NCBI GenBank assembly: GCA_037176725.1 | Contig: JAZBRS010000020.1 | Coordinates: 101,822,501-101,886,500 of the forward strand | Direction of reading: 5' to 3' | DNA length: 64,000 bases | Origin: Posidonia oceanica | Lineage: Eukaryota; Streptophyta; Magnoliopsida; Alismatales; Posidoniaceae | In this document: positions 1 through 11,321 of the stretch, piece after piece | Layout: the number at the start of each line of letters is the position of its first letter | How positions within the stretch are numbered: the first letter of the stretch is position 1 | Notes under the pieces: model-generated | Told to the model about the DNA's origin: nothing | The model's input: only the letters and a program-made list of their open reading frames with translations | The model's database searches: none | Position numbers and translations under genes: made by a program

Positions 1-308
1 ATGTCTCTCAAGTTTCGAGAAAGAGGAAGAAAGATGATTATTTCAGTGTGATAAATATCAAAGCACATGCCTACATTGTTATGGCCGACGAAGCTCCAAA
101 TAACGAGTTTGAAAACTTGTATCAACCTGACTACGAGTCTCCACAACCGATAGTTGTAGATGATGCTCTTGATCAAGTCTCTACAATTCCACCTAATTCG
201 ATGTTGTGGCAAGCTGAAGATAAAGAATGAACATTTGTAAAAGATGAAGGTGAAGATGATGAAGAAAATGAACAAAAAGAGAATGTTGATTATAATGACG
301 AAGACTAA
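1..308 (+). pseudogene. Probable C-terminal tail of a CACTA (TNPD/TNP2-like) transposase, partial
   Basis: The reading frame enters from the left edge and encodes a segment with residues INIKAHAYIVMADE, then an Asp/Glu-rich tail. It is broken by a TGA at about 228 and ends at a TAG near 306. The acidic tail after a short hydrophobic strand resembles the C-termini of plant CACTA transposases. This identification rests mainly on context: a Ptta/En/Spm-type gene follows on the same strand at 7537 and a CACTA-like subterminal block at 9797. There is no catalytic region in the window, so the family call is tentative. It could also be the end of an unrelated host gene. Confidence 0.35.
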
Positions 309-1259
309 GAGAATTTCTTATCAAGAACTTGAATAAGAGAATAAGATGAGAGTGCTGATTTGAAATAACTACACTAGAGGAAATAAGTTTTGTTTGTTAT
401 TTATACTATGGTGTGATCTATCATTTCTACATAAGCACTTGCATTCTATAGAGAGGTGGTCACTGATAATTTAATATTCTAATTAAACATAAATCCGTTG
501 CAATTATAATATTATAAGATAAAAAGGTTCTTCTAACCTTCTCATTGTCTTCTTATTAGATTTTCTATCAACTTCCTCCATCCTTGTGTTGACCCAAAGA
601 CCCATACCCATTCCCATACCTCACAGACAATCACTTTTTCATCTGTTAACAAAAATAGTTCTATGAGGATAAGAGGTGAGGACAATAGCAAGAAAATTAC
701 CTATTCATACATTAAGTGTATATAATGCACTCATATTGAATGAACATCATTACCTAAGTAATGCAGAATCATTTGCCTTCCTAGAAAAACATTATTACTT
801 AAACACTATCGCTGCCTAGCCACACCTCCCAACAAAGCATATGTGTGTTATGTACGTCAATGGGAAGAAGAGCCAAAACCACCCAACACAAAGGATATTC
901 CTGATGAATAAATCCTTCCTCCACTTTCTCCATGATGCATAACCAGCTGACTCCCATACCAAGCAAGGAAATCCCAAATGGCGAAAGATAGGCCAAGAAT
1001 ATAAATTCATTTCATTTATCATAAATGCATAATACCTTTTTGACCATCGTTTCTTGCAAAAACATTGGGTTGACAGACATATACCAAGATTCCATTACAA
1101 GTTGCACATGATGTAACAAAAGCTGTAAGCATGTTGGTCACGCTAGTGACCGTGAATCCTATTCTCTGTTGTCTATTTTTAAGGTAATTATATAATAATG
1201 TGTTGTCTTAGTATCTTTAGCGAAAAAGACTGAGAATCTTACTTCAGAGATCTGATTAG
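309..1259. other. AT-rich non-coding DNA between the CACTA tail and the copia insertion
   Basis: Nothing coding was recognised. If the nested-CACTA reading is right, this is the left half of that element's intergenic spacer, continuing at 6795 after the copia insertion. Short open frames near 799-1022 on the minus strand have no recognisable domain. Confidence 0.5.
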
Positions 1260-1264
1260 GCCCT

Positions 1265-1741
1265 TCTTGGATTAAAATGTAATTAAATATAAGTCAATAT
1301 AAAATCAAATAAAGTATTATAAACTATTTTGTGATTAGTTCATTAAAAGTGATATATTTAGTTTTAAATTGAACCTATTGACATCTTAAGTAGTGTGGTT
1401 TAATGTGTAGAGACCATTTAGGTATATTTCTATTTGTTGATGAGTAGAATTGAAAATATGTAAAATTATAGAGTTCTATAAATAAGGGGTCATGGTCGCT
1501 AAATCTAAGACTTTTAGCCTCCCTTCTCTCTCACGCCCGTCTTGAGAAAGAAAAAGATAAGAGAAGTTTGGTGGTTTAGAAGACCAGATCTCGAGCACGT
1601 GATCATGGGTGATATCTTCGATTTTCATCATAGATTCAAGTACGCTTCCGTTTTATGATTTAATCCTTGTTGTTTTATCATGATTATATCCTGTATAGGA
1701 AGAACAATAGATTTATTCCCTTTTATATTCTTCCTTCAATA
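1265..1741 (+). repeat. 5' LTR of the copia element
   Basis: The start is fixed by the target duplication; the canonical TG has become TC. The right end is placed at a ttcaata just before tggttttga, a poor match to the usual TGGTATCAGAGC primer site, so it is uncertain by some tens of bases. A tataaataag TATA-like motif lies near 1478. This copy is about 477 bp, much longer than the 3' LTR because that copy has lost an internal block. Confidence 0.75.
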
Positions 1742-1905
1742 TGGTTTTGATATGTTAATCATCTTAATATTCCAAATAAATCGATTTACACAAGGGAGGC
1801 TACTTTGGTAACATCTTGCTTCAATTAATCTATTCAGAGATATCAGACATCCAAAAGGAATAAACACCAAAAATTGAATTATTATATTTGGTAAAACTGT
1901 GCTCT

Positions 1906-2062
1906 AGCGAACGTCCGCTCGGACGTCTGCACATACACTGAATGCACAAAGTTGCCCTAGCGGACATCTGCACAAACATTGAAGTCAATAGGAAAGTAGC
2001 GGACGTCTGCAGCAGACGTCTGTTATTTCCCTAACCTCTACAAGGATCTAATGGACGTCTGT
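1906..2062. repeat. Inverted-repeat cluster with GACGTC cores in the copia leader
   Basis: About five copies of a GGACGTCTG-like motif lie between the 5' LTR and gag. The unit at 1998-2024 has arms AGCGGACGT and ACGTCTGTT around a 9-bp spacer, and the one at 1906-1931 pairs ACGTCCG with CGGACGT. GACGTC is itself a palindrome of the type bound by bZIP factors. The remainder of 1742-2340 shows nothing coding. Confidence 0.7.
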
Positions 2063-2344
2063 TTAATACTTGATTCAAAACAGAGATCCAACGGATAGTA
2101 ATCGATCCAAAGGAAGGTTAATATTTGGCCGAATACCAAGCACACCTGTGGTAATAAATATGTGATGATCGTCAGATTTTCCATGTGGGTAACTAGTTGA
2201 CCCAAAGGAAGGCTTATTACTTGACTGGATTTATTGTCAATATTTGATTACTACATTGAGAGTACCATTTACAAGTTGACATTTCTACCCAAAGGCTAAA
2301 TGTCGATATTACGTTAGGTATCTTGAGATGGGCCCCACCATAAA

Positions 2345-5300
2345 TTGAATTTATTTGTTGTTTATCTATGGGAGCGTTCCAATCGACTCGGTCTGATGAT
2401 CATGAGGCGTGCCATTCCAAAGACCTTTAGGGGCACAATGTCCGAAGAGACGAATGCCAAGGAATTTCTTAATGACCTTGAGAAACGATTTGCCAAAAAT
2501 GAAAAGGTAGAAACTAGTATGCTTTTAGCAAATTTAGTTTCTATAAGGTACAAGGTCAAGGGAAACATAAGGGAGTACAATTTGGAGATGTCTAACATTG
2601 TTTCAAAACTAAAAGCACTTAAGTTAGAGCTGTCAGAAGACTTGCTCGTGCATTTAATTTTGATCTCTATTCCTACACAATTCAGTTAATTCAAGGTCAG
2701 TTACAACTGTCAGAAGGAGAAATGGACTCTTAATGAGCTCATTTCGCATTGTGTGCAAGAGGAAGAGAGACTGAAGCAAGACAAGACAGATAGTGCTCTC
2801 CTGGCTTCCACTTCTAAGGACAAAGGCAAAAGAAAGCTAAAGCTCAATAAAGCTGCACATGCTCCATCCAAAAGGCAACAGCAGTAGAATGAGTTTCTCT
2901 GCCACTTTTGCAAGAAGGGTGGGCACAAGAAAGATGATTGTACCAAGTATCACGCTTGGCGTGTTAAGAAAGATACAACTTTTGCTTTGGTTTGTTCTGA
3001 TGTCAATATAGCTTCTATACCTAGACACAGTTGGTCGATAGATTCTGGTGCTACTACTCACATAAATGTGTCTATGCAGGATTGCCTAAGTTGTCGGACA
3101 CCAAGAAATGGCAAAAGATACATCTTTCTGGGTGACGGCAATAAACTAGAAGTAGATGTTATTGGTCATTTTAGATTGTTGTTAAGAACGGGTTGTAATT
3201 TAGACTTGAAAGAGACCTATATTGTACCATCATTTAGGTGGAATTTGAAATTTGTTTCTGTATTGGACAAATTTGGATATTCTTGTCTTTAAGGAAATAG
3301 AAAATTTAGTCTTTTTCAAGATTCTAATCTTATTTGTACTGGTTCTTTGATTAATAATGACAATCTATATTTGCTTGATACAATAGCTTCTCATAATGAA
3401 ATCTTGCATTCTACATCAAGAGTTACAAAGCGAAAATTCAGTGAGAATTCCACTTTGCTATGGCATAAGCATTTATGTCATATCTCTAAACAACGAATAG
3501 AGAGGCTTGTGTCAGATGGAATTCTTCATACTTTAGACTCAGTAGATTTTCAAGTTTGCATTGAGTGTATTAAGGAAAAACAAACCAATGTTAGGAGATT
3601 AGGTGCCAATAGATGTTCAGATGTCTTAGAACTAAAACATACGGATATTTGTGGACCATTCCCTATAGCATCTTGGAATGGTCAACAATACTTTGTTACG
3701 TTCATAGACAACTATTTATGTTATGGCTACCTATACCTCATTCATGAAAAATCACAGGCCTTGGATGTGTTCAAACAATTTAAAGTTGAAGTTGAAAACC
3801 AACTCAATAAAAGAATTAATGTCGTTAGATCTAACTGTGGTGGCGAGTACTACGGTAGATATGACAGATCCAATGAACAACATTCAAGCCCGTTTGTCAA
3901 GTTCCTGGAAGAGTGTGGTATTGTTCCTCAATACACCCGTCTTGGTTCTCCAGCCATGAATGGTGTTGCCGAGAGGCGCAGTAGGACACTTAAGGACATG
4001 TGACAAGTATGATTAGTCATTCTACCTTACAAGAATCTCTCTAGGGCGAGACACTTAAGACTGCAGCTTACATATTAAACAAGTACCAATTAAAGCATTG
4101 GCTAAAACTCCTTATGAATTATGGATTAGGAAGAAACCTAGCATAAAGCATCTTCATGGGTGGAGTTGTCCAGCAAAGGCTAGGCCTTACAAGCCTAATG
4201 AAAAGAAACTAGACACTAGGGCCGTTAGCTGCTACTTTGTTGGATATTCTGAGAGGCCTAGGGGCTTTACGTTTTATGATTCCACTGCTAAATCATTTTT
4301 CAAGACAGGTAATATTAGATTTCTTGAAGAAGTAGAGTTTGAGGGGGAAGATAAGGTTAGAGGAATTTATTTCTCTTCCTACAGTTGTTATTGACGATGA
4401 TCAGGAATTAATTCTTGACATTGTTTAATAGGCAAATCTGGAGCAAGACATTATTGATCCTCTCCCCATTCAAGAAGAACAAACTCAACTCCCTCAAGAG
4501 CCAATACCACTTAAGAGGTCCGGCCACTAGGGAGAAGAGAAGTGTGATTTTAGATGATTATATCGTATTTCTCCAGGAACATCAAGAAGATAACGACTTG
4601 ATGGACGATGATCCAATCAACGTCCATCAAGCAATTAATAGTTCCGACTCTCAAATGTGGATAGATGCCATGAATGATGAGTTTAAATCCATGAAGGACA
4701 ATAATGTTTGGGATCTTGTCCCATTGCCTGAAGGCACAAAACCCATTAGTTGCAAATGAATATTTAAAACCAAAAGGAATTCGCAAGGTAATATAGAAAG
4801 ATATAAGGCTCGTCTTGTCGCTAAGGGATTTACTCAAAGGGAAGGCATTGACTATAAAGAAACTTTCTCTCCGATTTCATCAAAAGACTCTTTTCGGATT
4901 ATTATGGCATTAGTTGCTCATTTTGACCTTGAGTTACACCAATTGGACGTAAGAATGGTGTTTCTCAATGGTAACATTGATAAGACGATCTATATGGTGC
5001 AACCAGAACACTTTGCATTAGGTGATGCAAAGAAAACGATTTGCAAACTTAAGAAGTCCATTTATGGTTTGAAATAAGCATCCCGTCAATGGTATCACAA
5101 ATTTCATCAAGTTGTCATCTCATTTGGTTTTGAGATGAATTTGGTAGATGATTGTGTTTACCATAGTTCAGTGGGAGTAAATATATTTTCTTGGTCTTGT
5201 ATGTTGATGACATACTCTTTGCCATTAATGATATGGACTTACTTAAAGAGACTAAGAAATTTCTCTTAAACAAATTTGAGATGAAAGATATTGAAGAAGC

Positions 5301-6180
5301 TTCTTTTGTATTAGGAATCTAAATACTTTGGGATCATTCTAGAAGTGTTCTTGGATTATCACAAAAGAGCTATATAGAAAAAGTCCTTAAAAAAGGTATG
5401 GCATGAGTGGATGCAAGCCAAGAAATACCCATGTGTCTAAGGGAGACAAGTTTAGTCTCAAATAGTGCCCTAAAAATGATTTTGAACATAAAGAAATACA
5501 AAAGATTCCATATGCTTCGACAGTTGGGAGTCTTATATATGTTCAAGTTTGTACGCGTTCAGATCTTGCGTACATTATTGGCATGTTAGGCAGATACTTA
5601 AGCAATCCACGTATGGATCACTGGGAAGCTGTTAAGTGGGTCATGCAGTATTTGCATAGAACTAAAGACTCTGCACTTGTGTATAAGAAATCAGATCAGT
5701 TAGAGATCATTGGGTATTCTGACTCCTATTTCATCGGATGCCAAGATAGTCGTAGATCCGCTTTAGGCTATGTATACTTGCTAGAAGGTGGAGCTATATC
5801 ATGGAAAAGTGTCAAGCAGACGCTAAAAGCTCCTTCTACTATGGCAACTGAGTATATAGCATGCTATGAGGCATTTAATCAGGAAATATGGCTAAGGAAT
5901 TTTGTCACAAGTCTACGAATTATAGATAGAAGTGAAGACCACTCAAGTTATATTGTGACAATAAATCTATGATGCTATATTCCAATAACAACAGAAGCTC
6001 ATCAAAGTCTAAGCATATAGACAATAAGTTTCTTGTTGTGAAAGAAAGAATCTAGAATGGCCAGTTGTCTCAAGAGCATATTGGGACAAACTCCATGATT
6101 ACGAATCCGCTTACTAAGGGTGTACTACCCAAGGTCTTCCATGAGCATGTCGCTCATATGAGTGTTGTACTATTTGATGA
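2345..6180 (+). pseudogene. copia gag-pol polyprotein, multiply interrupted
   Basis: The gag part starts abruptly (its N-terminus appears deleted) and runs in pieces to a zinc knuckle at 2900-2941 with CX2CX4HX4C spacing. Protease follows with the active-site triplet DSG at 3041. The integrase core has its first Asp at 3644 in HTDICGPF. The expected second catalytic Asp (RSD-x-GGE context) is Asn at 3833-3835, and the Glu is in GVAER at 3971. Reverse transcriptase shows the YVDD box at 5200-5211, in a frame shifted from its upstream part. RNase H has the GYSDS motif near 5715 and a recognisable end near 5970; homologous sequence may reach about 6180. Stops at 4757 (where Trp is expected) and 5075 (where Gln is expected), plus several frameshifts, show it is dead. 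Confidence 0.92.
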
Positions 6181-6560
6181 TGTATCGGTTTAATGGGAGT
6201 TTGTATTTGGATGTTTTATTGTAATAGACATTATTTTCTGCAGAAATAAAGCTTTTAGATGTTTATATTCTAGATATTTATGTTGATCTCACTAAAGTTT
6301 AAGGTTGGACCAGTTGAATATGGGTGTGTTTAGATTACTTCGCCTAAATTTCATGTTATACATCCACATTTGATCCATGTCGTTGGTTGTATTAGCAATA
6401 GTGACCATTGTGGGTTGAATTACGTCTAAAGTATTGAAAATCTCTTTGATCTTATGTTGGTACAGTTAATAGACTGGACTGTAAGATGTCTTTGTTTAAA
6501 TAGCCATTTTGAGCTCATAAGGTTTTAATACTTTAATTGTTAATTTTATGTGTGGCTCTA

Positions 6561-6569
6561 GTAGGAGAT
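6561..6569 (+). other. Polypurine tract of the copia element
   Basis: gtaggagat lies directly before the 3' LTR start TGTTGGG, the usual plus-strand primer position in plant copia elements. Confidence 0.75.
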
Positions 6570-6789
6570 TGTTGGGTTAAAATCTAATTAAATATAAGCC
6601 AATATAAAATCAAATAAAGTATTATAGGCTATTTTGTGATTAGGCTCATTAAAAGTGATAGGATTTTATTTAATCCTTGTTGATTTATCATGTTAAGATC
6701 TTGTGTGAGAAGAATAAATGATTTTCCCTTTTATGTTCTTCCCTATTTGTTGGTGAATATCAAATCTATGTGATATATTTTTTTCAACA
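6570..6789 (+). repeat. 3' LTR of the copia element, internally deleted
   Basis: It starts TGTTGGG and ends TTCAACA, followed by the gccct duplication. It matches the first about 90 bp and the last part of the 5' LTR, but about 290 bp between them, including the promoter region, is missing. Near its end it also carries about 40 bp not aligned to the 5' copy. Confidence 0.88.
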
Positions 6790-6794
6790 GCCCT

Positions 6795-7536
6795 GACCTA
6801 TGGCAGTTTTAAAGTTCAGAAAATGATCAACGTATATATCATAAGAACAAGGATCAAAATGGCATTGGAAGTGAGAGTTTTAAACCAAGAACTAATTTAG
6901 ATACTCCCGCTTTAGTAGTATTAAATTGAACTAGATCTTTTACATCTGGAAATAATGTTGAAGTATCCTAGATTAGAATCCCTTAGTTTAGACTTGACAA
7001 TGCTTATTACTTGAAAGATTTGCTACATCAACCATACAAAATAATTTTAAAACACCCAATGATATTAAATCATTAAGTTAGTACATTCCATTAGAACATT
7101 TGCCGCAGAATATCTATTCAAGGAGTCAAGTGCAAAAATTGAGTCAGACTTTGATTACCAAGCTTGGGAGCTGAGATGCCAAGGTTAGGAGTCAATTCTC
7201 AATAGTCATATTCCGGCCTTGCTTTTGTTACGACATATAAACCCACACCAGCAAGAACACTCATTGCTTAAGTCTTGTATGAGTGAATGACTGTCTTGGG
7301 AGTTGTTTTGTTTAAAGTTTGTAACCTATTATGTTATCTAATTTACGTGTTTATAAAACAAATGTGTAAGGCTGAGAAATGGTATTCTTATTTAGCATTG
7401 TCGTCGCTCTTGTACTTGTAAGTATCATCAAGCTCCTTATTTAAATTAACTTGTGATTTTCATATTAGCTCCTTGTTTATTCAGCAAATTAAATAAATCT
7501 TACATGAATATTTTGATGTCTTGTTTATAGTATTAG
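6795..7536. other. Non-coding spacer right of the copia insertion
   Basis: No coding or structural feature was recognised. It probably continues the CACTA spacer interrupted at 1264. Confidence 0.4.
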
Positions 7537-8500
7537 ATGGCCGGGTTTAGTAGAGGTGGTCGATGTTCTAGTAGATCCAGTGGACGTGGTTCATCGGAGG
7601 ATCGAGTGATCGATCCTACTACTTTCATGAGCACTAAGTTGATTGAATACATGCACTCACAGGATGTACCACTACCTTGAGCAGAGTAGGCACCTCCGAC
7701 CACTTCGGTTCTTGCTCCCACCTCCCCTCTTATGATTAGGCATAGTACTACTCCACAAAGTAGTACTACACGTCAGGTCCAACCTCATGAGGTATTTTCT
7801 CTGACTCCAGTTTTAGGTAATTAATATAATGAAATTATAGTTTTTACGTCTTGATATTAACTATACATATTGACATGTGTAATTTTCATGAAAATTAATA
7901 AGAACAACAAAAGCAAGGAAGGCATGCTCAAGTTTCTCAGAGACCCAGACCTATTCTAGAGCTGATGTTAGATGGGTAACTCATTTTTCTTTTTAATTTA
8001 TTGTTGGTCAACATGTTGCCTATTTTTTGTACTTAACTTGATTTTAATGCAGTACCTTCAAGAAGAGTAACAAGATCTCATCCAAGATCACAAAAATATT
8101 TAGATCTTATGCATCAATCATCGAGTATCGATGGACACATTTGCATCCAGATGAGAGAGAAAGAATGTTTGATGTCCTATTGATAATAAGTAATCCTTAG
8201 AGTTATCTTTAGTGTAAATAATCAATATATTAAATTAACAATCATGTTAGATTTATACAGAATAAGTTTACTCTTTCATCTAGGTGTACTAAGGAGGATT
8301 ACCCTACTCCTTTTACAAAATTAATCAAGAAAAGGATGAATGATATATACTATAGGGCAAGGATAAATGCATTAGCAAAATGCCTTGAGCCTCATAATGA
8401 TTATTAGGCAGCCAAGGCATTTCTTCACTTTGGTGTACTGGGGAGAGGTAATTAATATTTATATTAAATTGGAGTTGTGTTTATCAATGTATATATAGGA

Positions 8501-8531
<31 letters not shown>

Positions 8532-9549
8532 GTTGTTTAATGTTAAAATTAGGTGGAATGGACTCTGTAATCTTTTTGCTACAAATACAAAGTTCCAAAG
8601 AAGGTCCACGGTAAGGAAGATAAACCCCGGAAAGCAAGAATTCGCTCCACAAGTGGATCAAAAAGTCACAACAACCTTCGTGGTGAGTTGGTAAGAATAA
8701 TAGAGTATAATTTAAATAAAATTGTAATTAGGATATCCATTAAATTAATAACATGTGTTTCAATTGTTACAGACCACTCAACATGGAGAGAGCCTACGGT
8801 GGCAAAGTGGTGGATTGCATCCCACACTAGTGAGGGAATCAGGTGTGGTCAACTCCTGTTGCGGAGGATGTACTTCGAAGTAATTATCATAGAATTAAAT
8901 TTGCTTTAATAATATACATTTCTATTTTATCATCTCTAACTAACTTCATGTGTTTATTTTTACAAGATAGGTACAATGAATTGTACCAAGAAAAATATGG
9001 GAAGGACAATCTTAGTAAACACCCAACATTTGACAAGAAAACTTGGAAGTAAGTTTCGAAGGAAAGAAACATTGGTAGTTCATCAAGAAAGCAAGGCCTG
9101 GGTGGTCTTCATCTGTACTACTTAGAAGAGTTTACTATTAGTTCTTCGACGGCTTCTACTGTGCATATTGGATGTTCAACTCAGGCTTCTGGCCCACTTG
9201 ATCGAGAATTTTTTGTTCCCAATTGCCAAAGATGGCAACTACAATATGTTCAGAAATAAGGGATGAAATGAATACTTTAGAGGACCAACTTGTAAGGTAC
9301 CGTTTTATATAGTTTTGAAATTTTTAATATGCATTTGTTATGTTGAATTAAACCTTTTAATATAATGGTTATTATTCATAACATATTGTAAATTTATTTT
9401 TTATGATCAGAAAATATGAGAATGAGCATGAGGTCGATTTGTCGAATGACGACGATGAGCATTACGAAGAGTATACACATGACCATCATTCCATCAATGG
9501 ATCTTCCTCAAAAGGTAAAAGAAAGCAAATCGGTACAAAAAGAAGATAA
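7537..9549 (+). pseudogene. Ptta/En/Spm-type plant transposase-associated gene (CACTA second gene), decayed, multi-exon
   Basis: The ATG at 7537 opens a Ser/Gly/Arg-rich N-terminus (MAGFSRGGRCSSRSSGRG), typical of these proteins. Exon-like blocks follow, separated by AT-rich introns with gt/ag ends. About 8050-8200 encodes an Ile/Lys-rich segment ending YRWTHLHPDERERMFD. About 8285-8450 encodes a TPFTKLIKKRMND segment. About 8555-8690 contains the family hallmark TSGSKSHNNL. About 8970-9050 encodes RYNELYQEKYGKD. The last block, 9412-9549, is acidic and ends in KGKRK and TKRR, a likely nuclear signal. In-frame TGA and TAG at 7678 and 7687 and a frameshift in the TSGSKS exon show it is a pseudogene. 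The family is known from CACTA elements; placement in one element with the flanking parts is inference. Confidence 0.7.
8505..8531. repeat. (TA)n microsatellite
   Basis: An uninterrupted TA run inside an intron of the CACTA-type gene. Confidence 0.95.
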
Positions 9550-9796
9550 CTTGTACTATATAGTTATGATTGGATATGTAAAACCTTTTCATTGTTGTAT
9601 TATATTTAATGTTGTAAATAAATAGATATGTAAAATCATTTCATGTAATATTAATTGGTAATTTTTTTATAAATTGCGTGGATGTGTAATATATGTATGA
9701 TTTAGTATATTTGTTGTTGCATTTGAATATGATTTTAGCATGTATATTCAGTTAATTTCAATCAATGATAATATTGATCTATTTTTTTCAATTGTC

Positions 9797-10203
9797 TAGA
9801 AATTGCGAAGACTTTTCCTCACAATGTCCTCGCCAATCTAGCTGTCTATTGCAGAATTAGCGAGGACACAGTGAGGAAACTTTCTCGCAATTTCCTCGCT
9901 AATCTAGTTGTCTATTGCAGAATTTGTGAGGAAAAGTCATCGCAATTTCTAGCACAACAATTATATTTTTACAACTTTAGCGAGGACATGGCAAGCATTT
10001 TGCAAGGAGATCGTGAGAACATGGCGAGGAAGTATGTCCTTAAAAAATAGTTCACGTGCATATTACGAAGAAATGTCCTCACAACATCGATTTAACGACG
10101 ATAGGTATTGCAAGAACAGAATGTCCTCGCAAAGTCCTTTAGTGAGAACGTTGCGAGGACTTTGCAAGTACTTTGCGAAGACATTTGATCTCGCGATTTC
10201 TTG
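9797..10203. repeat. CACTA subterminal repeat block with degenerate 3' terminus
   Basis: About a dozen copies of a short motif occur in both orientations: gcgaggac and its complement gtcctcgc, with variants gcgaagac and gtgaggac. Dense short subterminal repeats in both orientations are characteristic of CACTA ends. The block stops at tttcttg (10197-10203), the start of the usual TTTCTTGTAGTG 3' terminus, after which the match is lost. The last bases of the element appear mutated or truncated. Confidence 0.65.
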
Positions 10204-11251
10204 TTTTTCTATTATTGGCCATAAATACAAGCAACTAACAAGAAGCTTGATTATTCAAAAGATCCTCAATTCGATTACATTTCAATTCTCCACATACATC
10301 ATAAGGGTGCTCTAAGGGCTACAAATCAACCATGAAACTCTCTCTTTGCACTGATCCTAAGGTGGCCCAAACATGCCATACATATGCACAACCAAAACAC
10401 GTCACACAGACGGGCGACCCAAACACACCAAAGATATGTGCAAACTCCAGAAAAGAAAAGAAAAATTGAGTATGATATAAACTATAAATGAATATATAGG
10501 ACTATGGCCTAATCTAAAAAAAGTGATTTTTCCCAAAAAAAAAATCTATCCTATCATAGTCCCACACCTATTCATGTATTATGGTATAGTTATTCTTTAT
10601 TTCATTCACTTTAAATACATTCAACTAGAGCCATCATTATAATAAGTTTATAATTTCTTTTGAACCCATGATAATTTGTCGGTAACTTTATATTTGACAT
10701 GCATTTTGATATCCTTCTATTATGTTCACATGCATCAACTCTTTTTTCCGCTACTTTTAGATATATCTTTGATTACAATCACTAGTATTTTTCTCATGCA
10801 ATTTGATATCTATCTGTCTACTTTTTTCTCCATGCTTCACGTAAATTTTCACTTTTTAAAATCTAATTCTTTAAAACATGGATTTTATGCTCGTTTAATA
10901 CCTACGTCTTTAAAGCATGGATTTTACGCTAGCTTACCTAAAATCTAGGTCTTTAATTACAATATCATTATCTCTACTTTTCTTAATTGAAAATTTTCTC
11001 ATGAGGCGATTCTCGCCATCCAAAATGTGAGCACGGACAAAAGCAGGAAGATATTGGGATCATGTCACAATACAAGAGTTGCATTGTCACACCTGAATGA
11101 ATCGTGTCCACAAGACAAGAGTTGCAGTTCTTATTTTACTAAACGAAAAGGCCTACAATCTTGGTCAAGAAAATCAAATGTTTCAGGGAAAAAAGATGTG
11201 AAAGGCATGAACTTGTAGATTGCAAGAGCGCTCTTGTATGCGTAAAACAAC
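10204..11251. other. AT-rich intergenic DNA upstream of the protease gene
   Basis: No gene was recognised. A short direct repeat of about 30 bp, around aaacatggattttatgct, occurs at about 10868-10898 and again at about 10908-10937. Confidence 0.6.
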
Positions 11252-11264
11252 TATATTTATATAT
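11252..11264 (+). promoter_or_regulatory. Candidate TATA box of the aspartic protease gene
   Basis: tatatttatatat lies about 60-70 bp before the ATG at 11322, giving a short 5' leader of a plausible size for a plant gene. Confidence 0.5.
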
Positions 11265-11321
11265 GGAACCATATAACAAAACAAAGACAATCACCATCTT
11301 ACGATCCACCAACTTCAACCA

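Larger units (their letters stand above)
1265..6789 (+). mobile_element. Ty1/copia LTR retrotransposon (Tork/TNT-1-94-like), degenerate, with target duplication
   Basis: Both LTRs share a run around taattaaatataag near their starts. The element is bounded by a perfect 5-bp direct repeat, gccct, at 1260-1264 and 6790-6794, which fixes its ends. Inside, in order on the plus strand, are a leader, a truncated gag with zinc knuckle, protease, integrase, reverse transcriptase and RNase H, then a polypurine tract. The order protease-integrase-RT-RH is diagnostic of Ty1/copia. Many stops and frameshifts make it inactive. It lies inside a probable CACTA element, so it is the younger insertion. Confidence 0.93.
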
